Positions 1 to 7,018 of a DNA stretch of 13,379 nucleotides are shown here, in pieces. The position numbers and the translations under genes were made by a program. This stretch comes from Anaerolineae bacterium (GTDB lineage: Bacteria; Chloroflexota; Anaerolineae; JADYZS01). The stretch lies in contig JADYZS010000169.1 in NCBI GenBank assembly GCA_020853075.1, positions 1 to 13,379 of the forward strand. The letters are read 5' to 3'. Below the pieces are notes generated by a model. The model worked only from the letters and a program-made list of their open reading frames with translations, searched no databases and was not told the DNA's origin. Position 1 is the stretch's first letter. Each line of letters begins with the position of its first letter.

Positions 1-411
1 AAGGCAGAACTTGTGTCAAAGAAGTTAAGCGAAGACCCAAGTTTCATTTGGGCGATCAAGAAGGACTGGTACGATCTGGACTTCGTCTATCTGAGAGAAC
101 ATCCGGATTGTATGTTCTTCACCCACTTCAGGAACATACAGACGGCGCCAGACTATCTGGACTATTTACCGGAAAAAGCGGTTGAAACACAAATCAAGCA
201 CATCATAGACTTCTACCTGCATACCGAGAGAGAACTGGATAGGCCCTACCCGTACGTGTCCAAAGAGGAGATGGACAACCACGTGGCGCGCTCAACAGAC
301 CAGATAGAAAAGAGGCTCCGGCTGAAGTTGCAAGAAGAAGTACGCGAGTTGCGCGGCAAACTCCAATGGGAAGGTAATCTGAACGAAATGCGCGAAAGTA
401 GATTCCTGTGA
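1..411 (+). CDS. Unrecognised protein, probably 5'-truncated; possible C-terminus of a TPR-repeat protein
   Basis: I do not recognise this gene with confidence. The frame is open back to base 1, so it probably continues upstream of the window; a GTG at 13 preceded by AAGGCAG is the only start seen (132 residues). Residues 6-34 (LSEDPSFIWA, then KKDWYDLDFVYLREHPD) resemble the degenerate last repeat often seen at the end of TPR proteins (DPDLxxLRDDPRF-type), which suggests a TPR tail; this is inference. The remainder is charged and helical, with a predicted coiled-coil-like stretch at about residues 95-120 and no membrane segment. The stop overlaps the next gene's GTG start by four bases, so the two are probably co-translated. 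GC content is visibly lower than in the genes that follow, which could reflect transfer or a less constrained gene. Confidence 0.55.
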   Translation, partial: KAELVSKKLSEDPSFIWAIKKDWYDLDFVYLREHPDCMFFTHFRNIQTAPDYLDYLPEKAVETQIKHIIDFYLHTERELDRPYPYVSKEEMDNHVARSTDQIEKRLRLKLQEEVRELRGKLQWEGNLNEMRESRFL

Positions 412-1073
412 GGCAGGAAGTCCGCTTCTTTAAGAAGGAGGTTGCCAAAACCCTGCACCTGGGCTACCTCGTCTTTCTGCCGCAAGGCTACGGGGCAAAC
501 CCACAGCAGAAATGGCCGCTCCTCCTCTACCTGCACGGCATGGGGGAGCGGGGCACCAACCCGGCCACGATGATCCTCCACGGCCTGCGGGAGTACGTGG
601 AGCAAACGGACGACTTCCCCTTCGTCCTGGTCGCGCCCCAGTGCCCGCCGGATTCCTGGTGGGAGGACGAGATTGAGGCCCTGGACGCGCTGCTGGACGA
701 GTTGCTGGCAAAGTACGCCCTGGATGCGGAGCGGGTCTATCTGACGGGGATCAGCATGGGGGGCTACGGCACCTGGCGGTTCGTCCTCCGGCACCCGGAG
801 CGCTTTGCGGCCATCGCGCCGGTTTGCGGCGGCGGCATCCCTGCGCTGACCGGTGTGTTCAAAGAGGTGCCGGTGTGGGCCTTTCATGGGGCCAAAGACA
901 CTTCCGTGCCATTGTCAGCCTCGGAGAGCATGGTGAGCGCGCTGCAAGCCCGCGGTGGCGATGCCCGCCTCTCCGTCTTTCCCGACGGCGACCACCATCT
1001 CTGGAATGAAGCGTACAAGAACCCGGAACTGTACGCGTGGTTTCTGAGACATAGGCGGCGAGGGCGCACGTAA
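408..1073 (+). CDS. Alpha/beta hydrolase, dienelactone hydrolase / phospholipase-carboxylesterase type (predicted serine esterase)
   Basis: This is a 221-residue serine hydrolase of the alpha/beta fold, probably a cytoplasmic esterase since no signal peptide or membrane segment is seen. The opening LGYLVFLPQGY (about residues 18-28) is typical of this family's first strand. LYLHGMGERG (40-49) carries the HG oxyanion-hole motif, GISMGG (114-119) supplies nucleophile Ser116, FHGAKD (159-164) supplies acid Asp164, and His196 in GDHHLW is the likely catalytic histidine, followed by the usual Trp and a PELYAWFL C-terminal helix. All triad elements are present and the length is normal for single-domain members. 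The GTG start at 408 is chosen because it overlaps the previous stop (GTGA) and gives the full first strand. The substrate cannot be told. The sugar kinase 21 bases downstream makes a glycoside or acyl-sugar substrate possible, but that is a guess. Confidence 0.88.
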   Translation: MRQEVRFFKKEVAKTLHLGYLVFLPQGYGANPQQKWPLLLYLHGMGERGTNPATMILHGLREYVEQTDDFPFVLVAPQCPPDSWWEDEIEALDALLDELLAKYALDAERVYLTGISMGGYGTWRFVLRHPERFAAIAPVCGGGIPALTGVFKEVPVWAFHGAKDTSVPLSASESMVSALQARGGDARLSVFPDGDHHLWNEAYKNPELYAWFLRHRRRGRT

Positions 1074-1094
1074 ACTGCAAATCGGAGATCAACT

Positions 1095-2168
1095 ATGAAC
1101 AATCCAGGCCGGCGACGCCCTTTGCGCATCATCAACAGCGTGGCCCCCATCCGCATCTGCGACAACGGCGGCTGGACCGATACCTGGTTTGCCGGGCACG
1201 GCAAGGTCTTCAACATCGGCGTTTACCCCTATGCGGAGGTGCAGATAGAGGTCTTCCCCTACGAGGGAGAAGACAACCGCATCGTCATCAACGCCGAGAA
1301 CTACGGCGAGCGCTACGCGCTGCACCCGGAACGGACCGGCTGGGACCGGCACCCGCTCCTGGAAGCCGCGATTGAGTGCATGGGTGTCCCCGACGACATG
1401 GCCTTCCAGGTGACGATCTTCTCCGATGCGCCCGCTGGCGCGTCCACCGGCACCTCCGCAGCGGTCACCGTCGCCCTGATCGGCGCGCTGGATCGCCTGA
1501 CGCCCGGCCACCTGACCCCCCACGAGGTGGCCGCCACCGCACACTCGGTGGAGACCGACATGCTGCATTTGCAGAGCGGCATCCAGGACCAACTCTGCTC
1601 CGCCTACGGGGGCATCAATTATATTGAGATGTTTCAGTTCCCCCACGCCTCCGTGTCGCAGATCCAGGTGCCCAACGCCATCTGGTGGGAACTGGAGCGG
1701 CGGCTGGTGCTGATCTACCTGGGCAAATCGCACAGTTCGTCGCAGGTGCACGAGAAGGTCATCCGGCAGTTGGAGGACGCGGGGCCCGACTGCCTGCAAC
1801 TGAATGACCTGCGGGTGACGGCGGAACGCTCGCGCGATGCCGTCTATGCCGGTGATTTCGTCGCCTTGGGGGAGGCGATGGTCGCCAACACGGAGGCCCA
1901 GGGGCGGCTCCACCCCGACCTGATCGGGCCGGAGGCGCGGCGCGTGATTGAGATCGCCCGCGCGCACAACGCCCTCGGCTGGAAGGTCAACGGCGCGGGC
2001 GGCGAAGGGGGATCGGTCACGCTCCTCTGCGGCTCGTTGTCATACACGAAGCGGGCGATGATGCGGGAGATTGAGCAGGAAAACCCGCTCTTCCGCAGCA
2101 TCCCCATCTACCTGAGCCGCTACGGTCTGCGCGTTTGGGAGCGCGCGCTGGAGGAGAACGGGGAGTAG
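1095..2168 (+). CDS. GHMP-superfamily sugar kinase (HddA / fucokinase-like)
   Basis: This 357-residue cytosolic kinase should phosphorylate a sugar or sugar phosphate with ATP. Motif 1 is at residues 15-30 (VAPIRICDNGGWTDT), motif 2, the phosphate-binding loop, at 111-123 (DAPAGASTGTSAA), and motif 3 at 297-309 (KVNGAGGEGGSVT). GIQDQLCSAYGGIN (162-175) supplies the expected catalytic Asp165. The overall layout fits D-glycero-D-manno-heptose 7-phosphate kinase (HddA), which makes precursors for GDP- or ADP-heptose glycans. However, GGWTDT is closer to the fucokinase motif than to the GGGTD of HddA, and the loop reads STGTSAA rather than the usual GLGSSAA. The substrate is therefore open. A GGAG ribosome-binding site lies at 1084-1087, seven bases before the ATG. 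It follows the hydrolase by 21 bases and probably shares its transcript. Confidence 0.85.
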   Translation: MNNPGRRRPLRIINSVAPIRICDNGGWTDTWFAGHGKVFNIGVYPYAEVQIEVFPYEGEDNRIVINAENYGERYALHPERTGWDRHPLLEAAIECMGVPDDMAFQVTIFSDAPAGASTGTSAAVTVALIGALDRLTPGHLTPHEVAATAHSVETDMLHLQSGIQDQLCSAYGGINYIEMFQFPHASVSQIQVPNAIWWELERRLVLIYLGKSHSSSQVHEKVIRQLEDAGPDCLQLNDLRVTAERSRDAVYAGDFVALGEAMVANTEAQGRLHPDLIGPEARRVIEIARAHNALGWKVNGAGGEGGSVTLLCGSLSYTKRAMMREIEQENPLFRSIPIYLSRYGLRVWERALEENGE

Positions 2169-2221
2169 AGGCTGACAAGGGTAGGTACTTCTGTGAGTGA
2201 CCTACTGTAAGAGTTTGATCG

Positions 2222-2309
2222 CCCCTCACCCTTCCCTCTCCCCGGAGGGGAGAGGGTTGAGGAGCGCCTGCTCCCTCTCCCCATTGGGGACAGGGCTGGG
2301 GTGAGGGGG
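2222..2309. repeat. REP-like palindromic element, double hairpin inside an outer stem
   Basis: Two similar hairpins lie between outer arms. Hairpin one (2234-2256) has a perfect 10-bp CCCTCTCCCC stem with a 3-base loop. Hairpin two (2273-2295) has the same 10-bp arm with one mismatch and an ATT loop. The outer arms CCCCTCACCC (2222-2231) and GGGTGAGGGG (2299-2308) are exact reverse complements, so the whole can fold as a cloverleaf. A related copy lies near 5725. Such CCCTCTCCC/GGGAGAGGG elements are common extragenic repeats in many genomes. It fills much of the 239-base spacer between the kinase and the surface protein and contains no gene. Confidence 0.85.
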
Positions 2310-2350
2310 AATGGTACTCCTGCGGTCACTCTCTGATGAAAATACCTTCG

Positions 2351-2390
2351 CCTCGCGGTCGGGCCCGCCGCGAGGAGTCGTTTTCGGTTT
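2351..2390 (+). terminator. GC-rich hairpin with T-rich tail before the surface-protein gene (terminator or leader structure)
   Basis: CCTCGCGG (2351-2358) and CCGCGAGG (2368-2375) form a perfect 8-bp stem with a 9-base loop. After five bases comes TTTTCGGTTT (2381-2390). It could terminate the kinase transcript, or act as an mRNA leader structure for the gene whose ribosome-binding site starts at 2394. The T-run is interrupted and displaced from the stem, so termination is uncertain. No convincing promoter was found between it and the next gene. Confidence 0.35.
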
Positions 2391-2393
2391 GTT

Positions 2394-2399
2394 GAGGAG
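2394..2399 (+). promoter_or_regulatory. Ribosome-binding site GAGGAG of the surface-protein gene
   Basis: GAGGAG ends eight bases before the ATG at 2408, a good Shine-Dalgarno distance. It fixes that start, which also gives a complete signal peptide. Confidence 0.7.
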
Positions 2400-2407
2400 A
2401 GTCACCC

Positions 2408-5400
2408 ATGTTTCGGCACTTAATCTTTGCCGTTGTCTTGGCGTTGGCGTTAATGGGGGCTGCCTTCGGGCTCCTTTCCTTCATAGGCCAATCGGGGGCC
2501 TACGCCGCGCCCGCAGAGTTCCGCGTCTGCAATACCACCGCGGGCTTCTCGGCCACCATCCAATCGGCGGTGGATGCCGCGCTGCCAGGAGACATCATCA
2601 AGGTCGCCCGCGGGGTTTATACCGAGACCCAACCGACCCCCGGCTTCACCTACAACCTCTTCATCACCAAGACCGTTCACCTCTTCGGCGGCTACACCTG
2701 CAACGACTGGACGACGCGCAACTACACCGCCAACGTCACCACGATTCGCCCTGCGGACCCGACCTTCGCGGTCGTCACCATCCAGGGTTCATTTGCCAAC
2801 ACCGCCGCGGCCACGCCGACGCTGGACGGCTTCACTATCACGGGCGCGCGCAGCGATAACCACGGCGGCGGCCTGCGCATGCACGATAGCAACGCGCTCA
2901 TCCGCAACAACGTCATTACTGGCAACGTAGCCTACTTCCTCGGCGGCGGCGTCTGGGTGCAGCGGGGCGCGCCTCGCTTTGAGAACAACCGCATCGCCAA
3001 CAATCTGGTTACGCCGAGCGGCACGGCGTACGGCGGCGGCATTGAACTGGAAGGGACGCGGGCGACGCTGGTCGGCAACGTCATCGCCGGCAACGTCGTC
3101 AGCAGCACCCAGGGCTACGGCGGCGGCGTAGCCATAGACGGCGGTGGGCCGGTGCTCCTTTCCGGCAACACGATCAGCGCCAACGCGGCGGCAAACCAGG
3201 CCGGGGAGGCGACAGAGCGCGGTTACGGGGGCGGCGTTTCGGTGTTCAACGCGCCGGTCACCCTGAGCAACAACGTCATTCAGGGTAACACCGCGAATTT
3301 GGTCACGTTGGGTTTCGGTGGCGGGGTCTATATCAACGGCGCGGCCTTCACCCTGACCGGCAACACGGTGATGAGCAACACCGGGGGTTTCTCACCGGGC
3401 AACGGGCCCTATCTGGCAGGCGGCGGCGTTTTCATTGAGACGAGCAGCGGTCTCCTGACCGGCAACGTTCTCACCGGCAACAGGGCCAACCGCAACACCA
3501 TCTTCGGCAACGGCGGCGGGCTGGCCGCCTTTACCAGTACATTAAGCGTGCGGGGTGGGCAAATTCTCAACAACTCGGCCTCGCTGAATTGCGAGGGCTA
3601 CGGCGGCGGCCTGTATGCTTATTCCAGCCGCGTCACGATAGATACGACGCGGGTGGAGAACAACTGCGCCGCAAACACGCCGTTCTATGGCCTGGGCGGC
3701 GGGCTGGCCTTCATCAGCAGCCCTTACACGCTGACCAATATGCTCATTGTCAGAAACTTTTCCTTCGGCAATGACACGGCGGTAGGCGGCCTCTACGCGG
3801 GCGCGAACAGCCCCGGCGTCGTCGTCAACAATACGATGGCGAACAACCGGGGGCAGGGCATCCGCGTTGGCTCGCCCCTCACCCTGACCAACAACATCAT
3901 CATGAGCCACACCACGGGCGTCAGCCTCACCGCCGCCGTGCCGGTCAGCGTCACCTACAACGACTTTTATGCCAACACGACGAATCAGCGCGGCTTCTCC
4001 CTGGACGTCACCAACATCGTCATCAACCCCCAACTCAACGCCAACCACCGCCTCCTCCCCAGCTCGCCGTTGCTGGACGCGGGCACTCGCACCAACGCGC
4101 CTGACCACGATGTGGACGGCCAACCGCGCATCATGGCCGGGCCATCCGGCTTCTTCCGGGTGGACATCGGTGCAGACGAGGGCACAGGCCCCCCACAGAC
4201 TGTGCGCAACCTGGGCACAAATCCTGCCGACTTTACCCTTATCGGCCCCGGCAATCCCCAGGATAACCCCGACTCCACCGGCCCTGACGACTTCATCGGC
4301 TACGCGATGCTGGGCGCAAACGTCAACGGCGATGGCCTCCACGACCTGATCGTGGGCGCGCCCAACCTCTCCGACGATTTTGAGGGCGCGGTCAACGATA
4401 GCGGGCGGATCTTCGCGCTCTACAATAACCGGACGCGGCGGCTCGGCGTCTATGACCTTTACACCGGCACTGCCAACCTGGAGGTGCGCTCCTGGCTCCA
4501 TCAGCAGCACATCGGCCAGGCCTTCGCCGCGAACGACATGGACGGCGACGGCCTGCGAGATCTGATCATCGGCTCGCAGGGAGGGGACGATAACGGGAAG
4601 CCGGTCACCGGCACCGTCTTTATCTTCAAAGGCGGGCCGGGGCTGGCGGGAACCCGCACCCTCTCGCCGACCATGCAGGCCAACTGGCGCATCCGCTCAA
4701 AGGAATCTACCCAGACCTTCGCCGGGCGCAACGCGCTGGCGGTCGGGCAATTGACCGTAGGCGGGAGCCCGGCGGACCTGGCTGTGGGCGAGGCGTTGGC
4801 TACCGGCCCCGGCAATCGGGCGGAGGCCGGCGCGGTCTATGTCTTTTTCGGCAGTACCGGTTTACCGGCCCTGTGGGACTTGCGCGTCCTCTCCGCCAGC
4901 CTGACGATCTATGGCCCGGCAGCCAATGACCAACTGGGCATGGTCGCCATCGCCGAAGTAAACGCCGACAACCAGCCCGATCTCGTGGTGCGCTCGCAGA
5001 AGACGGCCTACGTCTTCTTCGGCCCGCTGGCCGCGGGCGCGCACGACCTGGCAACCACGCCCGCCGACGCCACCATCACCGACCTGGGTAACGGCCTCCT
5101 GGCCGCGGGCGACGTGGATGGTGACGGCCGCGCCGACCTGGTGATAGGCAGCGGCGGCGAGGTGGAGATCGTGCGCGGGGCGAATCTCACGGGGACGAAA
5201 ACGCTGGCGCAGGCGTCGTGGGCGCGCTTCACTGGCGGGAATGCAGCGGTGGGCTTTTCGGCGTTGCAGGCAATGGATTGGAACGGGGATAGCAAGGCAG
5301 AAGTCGTCATCGGCGAGCGGTCAAAGGGGCGCGTCCTGGTTATCTTTGGCAGCACGACGCTGACCGGCACGGCGAATCTCCTTGACCGCGCCGCGTGGAT

Positions 5401-5716
5401 CATCAACGGAGAAAATCCCCAAGACCTGTTCGGTTATTCCCTGGGGAGCGGCGACCTGGACGCCGACGGCACACTGGACTTGATCCTCGGCACTCGCAAG
5501 CACGAGGTGCAGAATCATCCCAATAACTTTAAGGACGCCGGCGCGGTCTATGTGCTGTACGGCGCGAGGGGTGTCTCGCCTTTCCCGACGCCAACGCCCA
5601 CGCCGACCCCCGCGGTGACCGCGACGCCCACGCGCGCGCCAACCGTCACGCCAACCCGGACACCGACGCGCCCGCCCAAGCAGGAGTATTTGCCGTTGGT
5701 ATTGCGCAGGAGGTGA
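2408..5716 (+). CDS. Exported surface protein: beta-helix (choice-of-anchor Q type) + seven FG-GAP repeats + PT-rich linker + YLPLVL tail
   Basis: This 1102-residue exported protein has clear modules. A signal peptide covers residues 1-33 (hydrophobic core 5-26, likely cleavage after AYA). A right-handed parallel beta-helix covers about 40-590; a GGG(V/I/L) turn recurs roughly every 30 residues from 153 to 461, with N-rich ladders such as LSNNVIQGN. The helix ends in a region like the choice-of-anchor Q domain (LLPSSPLLDAGT, 549-560, and DIGADE, 586-591). FG-GAP repeats with Ca-binding DxDxDG-type loops lie near 638, 709, 849, 901, 956 and 1015, plus a degenerate one near 780, giving seven, enough for a complete integrin-alpha-like propeller. 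A Pro/Thr linker (1058-1090) and YLPLVLRRR close the chain. No catalytic site is evident; a role in surface adhesion or glycan binding is inference. The gene is likely monocistronic and faces a convergent neighbour. Confidence 0.9.
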   Translation: MFRHLIFAVVLALALMGAAFGLLSFIGQSGAYAAPAEFRVCNTTAGFSATIQSAVDAALPGDIIKVARGVYTETQPTPGFTYNLFITKTVHLFGGYTCNDWTTRNYTANVTTIRPADPTFAVVTIQGSFANTAAATPTLDGFTITGARSDNHGGGLRMHDSNALIRNNVITGNVAYFLGGGVWVQRGAPRFENNRIANNLVTPSGTAYGGGIELEGTRATLVGNVIAGNVVSSTQGYGGGVAIDGGGPVLLSGNTISANAAANQAGEATERGYGGGVSVFNAPVTLSNNVIQGNTANLVTLGFGGGVYINGAAFTLTGNTVMSNTGGFSPGNGPYLAGGGVFIETSSGLLTGNVLTGNRANRNTIFGNGGGLAAFTSTLSVRGGQILNNSASLNCEGYGGGLYAYSSRVTIDTTRVENNCAANTPFYGLGGGLAFISSPYTLTNMLIVRNFSFGNDTAVGGLYAGANSPGVVVNNTMANNRGQGIRVGSPLTLTNNIIMSHTTGVSLTAAVPVSVTYNDFYANTTNQRGFSLDVTNIVINPQLNANHRLLPSSPLLDAGTRTNAPDHDVDGQPRIMAGPSGFFRVDIGADEGTGPPQTVRNLGTNPADFTLIGPGNPQDNPDSTGPDDFIGYAMLGANVNGDGLHDLIVGAPNLSDDFEGAVNDSGRIFALYNNRTRRLGVYDLYTGTANLEVRSWLHQQHIGQAFAANDMDGDGLRDLIIGSQGGDDNGKPVTGTVFIFKGGPGLAGTRTLSPTMQANWRIRSKESTQTFAGRNALAVGQLTVGGSPADLAVGEALATGPGNRAEAGAVYVFFGSTGLPALWDLRVLSASLTIYGPAANDQLGMVAIAEVNADNQPDLVVRSQKTAYVFFGPLAAGAHDLATTPADATITDLGNGLLAAGDVDGDGRADLVIGSGGEVEIVRGANLTGTKTLAQASWARFTGGNAAVGFSALQAMDWNGDSKAEVVIGERSKGRVLVIFGSTTLTGTANLLDRAAWIINGENPQDLFGYSLGSGDLDADGTLDLILGTRKHEVQNHPNNFKDAGAVYVLYGARGVSPFPTPTPTPTPAVTATPTRAPTVTPTRTPTRPPKQEYLPLVLRRR
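2864..3790 (+). repeat. In-gene tandem repeat of about 90 bp encoding beta-helix coils
   Basis: Eleven GGC/GGG-rich blocks encoding (Y/F/N)GGG(V/I/L) recur at residue spacings of 26, 30, 29, 36, 30, 34, 31, 30, 31 and 30. The repeat is clear in protein but diverged in DNA, so it is an old structural repeat rather than a recent expansion. Confidence 0.75.
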
Positions 5717-5724
5717 GGGATGCT

Positions 5725-5763
5725 CATTCCCTCTCCCAACGGGAGAGGAGCCGGGGGTGAGGG
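5725..5763. repeat. REP-like palindrome between convergent genes
   Basis: CCTCTCCC (5730-5737), loop AAC, GGGAGAGG (5741-5748) is a perfect 8-bp hairpin, followed by CCGGGGGTGAGGG. It is related in sequence to the element at 2222-2309 but has one hairpin. It occupies the 80-base spacer between the stop at 5716 (+) and the stop at 5797 (-) and may serve as a two-way terminator, although neither side has a T-run. Confidence 0.75.
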
Positions 5764-5796
5764 GGGGAGTCTTGCCACCAACACTCGCTCTCCAGC

Positions 5797-6507
5797 CTAC
5801 TCTGCCTCTCCCCAGAGGCGGGCCCAGAAGCCCTTCTTTTTTGGGTTTTGGGAGGGAGGAACGGCAGCCGCCTCCGCGGGCGGCTCTACTTCGGGGGACG
5901 CGGGCGTGGCCAGCACCGCTTCCAACGTCTGCAAGCGGGCCTCAAATGTTTCGCGGTCGGCCTCGCTGTGCCGCTTGACTTCGGATAACTCGCGTTCCAA
6001 CTCCAACATCCGGTCTCGCAATTTGGCGTTCTCAGACTTCAGGTTGAAGTTGTCCTGAATCACCACGCCCATCAGGTCGCGGTTCGTCTGCTGGCTGTTC
6101 AGCACCGCTTGCTGGCTCTGGGCCACCGTGTGCAGCGTATCGGCCAGGACAGCCACCGCAGGCGAGAGGGCGGGCCGGTCGTCGCCAGTGGTGACGAGAG
6201 CGAAGTCCCGCGCAGCGGGATAAACGTCGCCTTCCGGCTTGGGGCCCACGCGCAAAGCCTCCAGCCGCTTTTCAACCTGTTGATAGTTGAAGCCTTCGGC
6301 CAGGAGCCCCTTGATGTTCAGGAGCGACTCCAAGTCGTCGTTGGTGTAGCGGCGTTGCGCACTCTGTCCGTCGTCCGACGCAGACGGGTCGGGCTGAGGA
6401 GAGGAAAGAAAACGGGCAAACTGGCGCGTCCAACGGCGCAAGGTTGCCGCGGAGATACCCAGTTCGGCGGCGACTTCGGCCGGGCGGCGTGCTGACTCTT
6501 CAGTCAT
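5797..6507 (-). CDS. MerR-type HTH / coiled-coil protein with amphipathic C-terminal tail (RacA-like layout)
   Basis: This 236-residue protein has a MerR-like winged HTH at about residues 6-85 (AEVAAELGISAATLRRW at 10-26, RRYTNDDL at 52-59, then a helix ending EKRLEAL). A polar linker follows, then a coiled coil at about 150-198 rich in Leu, Glu and Arg, a Pro/Ala spacer, and a Lys/aromatic end KKKGFWARLWG (223-233). Classical MerR sensors carry an effector domain; this one does not. The order HTH, coiled coil, basic amphipathic tail is that of RacA-like DNA-anchoring proteins and of some Bacillus MerR/DUF3967 proteins. A role in tethering DNA to the membrane is inference; a transcription factor is the alternative. 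The ATG at 6507 overlaps the upstream stop as ATGA, so it is coupled to the DUF1232 gene. Confidence 0.8.
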   Translation of the reverse strand: MTEESARRPAEVAAELGISAATLRRWTRQFARFLSSPQPDPSASDDGQSAQRRYTNDDLESLLNIKGLLAEGFNYQQVEKRLEALRVGPKPEGDVYPAARDFALVTTGDDRPALSPAVAVLADTLHTVAQSQQAVLNSQQTNRDLMGVVIQDNFNLKSENAKLRDRMLELERELSEVKRHSEADRETFEARLQTLEAVLATPASPEVEPPAEAAAVPPSQNPKKKGFWARLWGEAE

Positions 6508-6866
6508 TTGTCGTTGTCCTCAATCACGCGAAAGGTTGTGTCAATGACCTCGCCGGACGTGTCGCCGGGCGCGGCGCGATGCTCTTCGGCATCCATTCCC
6601 ATCTCGTGCTGGCGCACCACGTCGGGCGGGCAGAACGCGATGAAGGCGCGCAGAGCAATAACGACTACGGCCAGGTCATCCAACTGGCCGAGCAGCGGGA
6701 TCAAATCGGGCGCGACGTCTATCGGAAAGAGGAGATAGACGAGCGCGAGCCCAGGGATGGTCAACCTGGTCAGGATAGAAACGCGCGAGTCGTTCATGAG
6801 TCGCCAGGCCAACCGCAGGCTGCGCACGATCTCGGCTATCATCCCGATACGGCGAACGTTAGACAT
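6504..6866 (-). CDS. DUF1232 small membrane protein
   Basis: This 120-residue protein belongs to DUF1232 (YkvA-like), of unknown function. The hallmark segment is residues 44-66, YLLFPIDVAPDLIPLLG followed by QLDDLA. The stretch 36-78 is hydrophobic enough for one or two membrane-embedded helices, and the acidic C-terminal 40 residues are probably cytoplasmic. The ATG at 6866 is supported by GAGG at 6873-6876, six bases upstream. A -10 TATAAT with a weak -35 lies about 45 bases before the start. Its stop overlaps the start of the MerR-type gene, so the pair is made from one mRNA. If the partner protein does bind the membrane, this protein is a candidate anchor; that link is speculation. Confidence 0.85.
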   Translation of the reverse strand: MSNVRRIGMIAEIVRSLRLAWRLMNDSRVSILTRLTIPGLALVYLLFPIDVAPDLIPLLGQLDDLAVVVIALRAFIAFCPPDVVRQHEMGMDAEEHRAAPGDTSGEVIDTTFRVIEDNDK

Positions 6867-6908
6867 CCATGACCTCGGCGGGGCACGGTTCCGGGTGCCC
6901 GCTGCCAG

Positions 6909-6937
6909 ATTATACCTTGCTCTGCCCCTTCGCGCAA
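6909..6937 (-). promoter_or_regulatory. Sigma-70-type promoter for the DUF1232/MerR pair
   Basis: On the - strand TTGCGC (6932-6937), a 17-base spacer and a perfect TATAAT (6909-6914) lie ahead of the DUF1232 gene. The -35 matches consensus at only three of six bases. Initiation would fall near 6902, giving a leader of roughly 35 bases that includes the GAGG ribosome-binding site. Confidence 0.65.
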
Positions 6938-6962
6938 ACGGGTGAGTTGATCGTTGGGGGCT

Positions 6963-7001
6963 AAAAAAGAAGCATGACCGCCCTCATAGGCGGTCATGCT
7001 T
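6963..7001 (-). terminator. Rho-independent terminator of rpoD
   Basis: Reading the - strand, AAGCATGACCGCC, a 6-base loop, and its exact 13-bp complement GGCGGTCATGCTT are followed by CTTTTTT. The stem starts 17 bases after the rpoD stop. There is no T-run on the + strand side, so it acts in the rpoD direction only and insulates rpoD from the DUF1232 promoter just downstream. Confidence 0.92.
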
Positions 7002-7018
7002 ATCTGCGTATTATTCGG

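Noticed and set aside
1089..1967. Long open frames antisense to the kinase, the surface protein (3542-4510) and the methyltransferase (12422-13216, + strand)
   Set aside because: They are shadows caused by high GC and strong codon bias; none shows a recognisable domain and all lie opposite well-supported genes.
2864..3790. Regular ~90-bp periodicity that could suggest a CRISPR or tandem DNA array
   Set aside because: The repeat is in frame, diverged in DNA and explained by beta-helix coils; there are no identical repeats with unique spacers.
5805..5816. Small hairpin GCCTC/GAGGC near the end of the MerR-type gene
   Set aside because: It lies inside the coding end, is short, and has no T-run in the gene's direction just after it.
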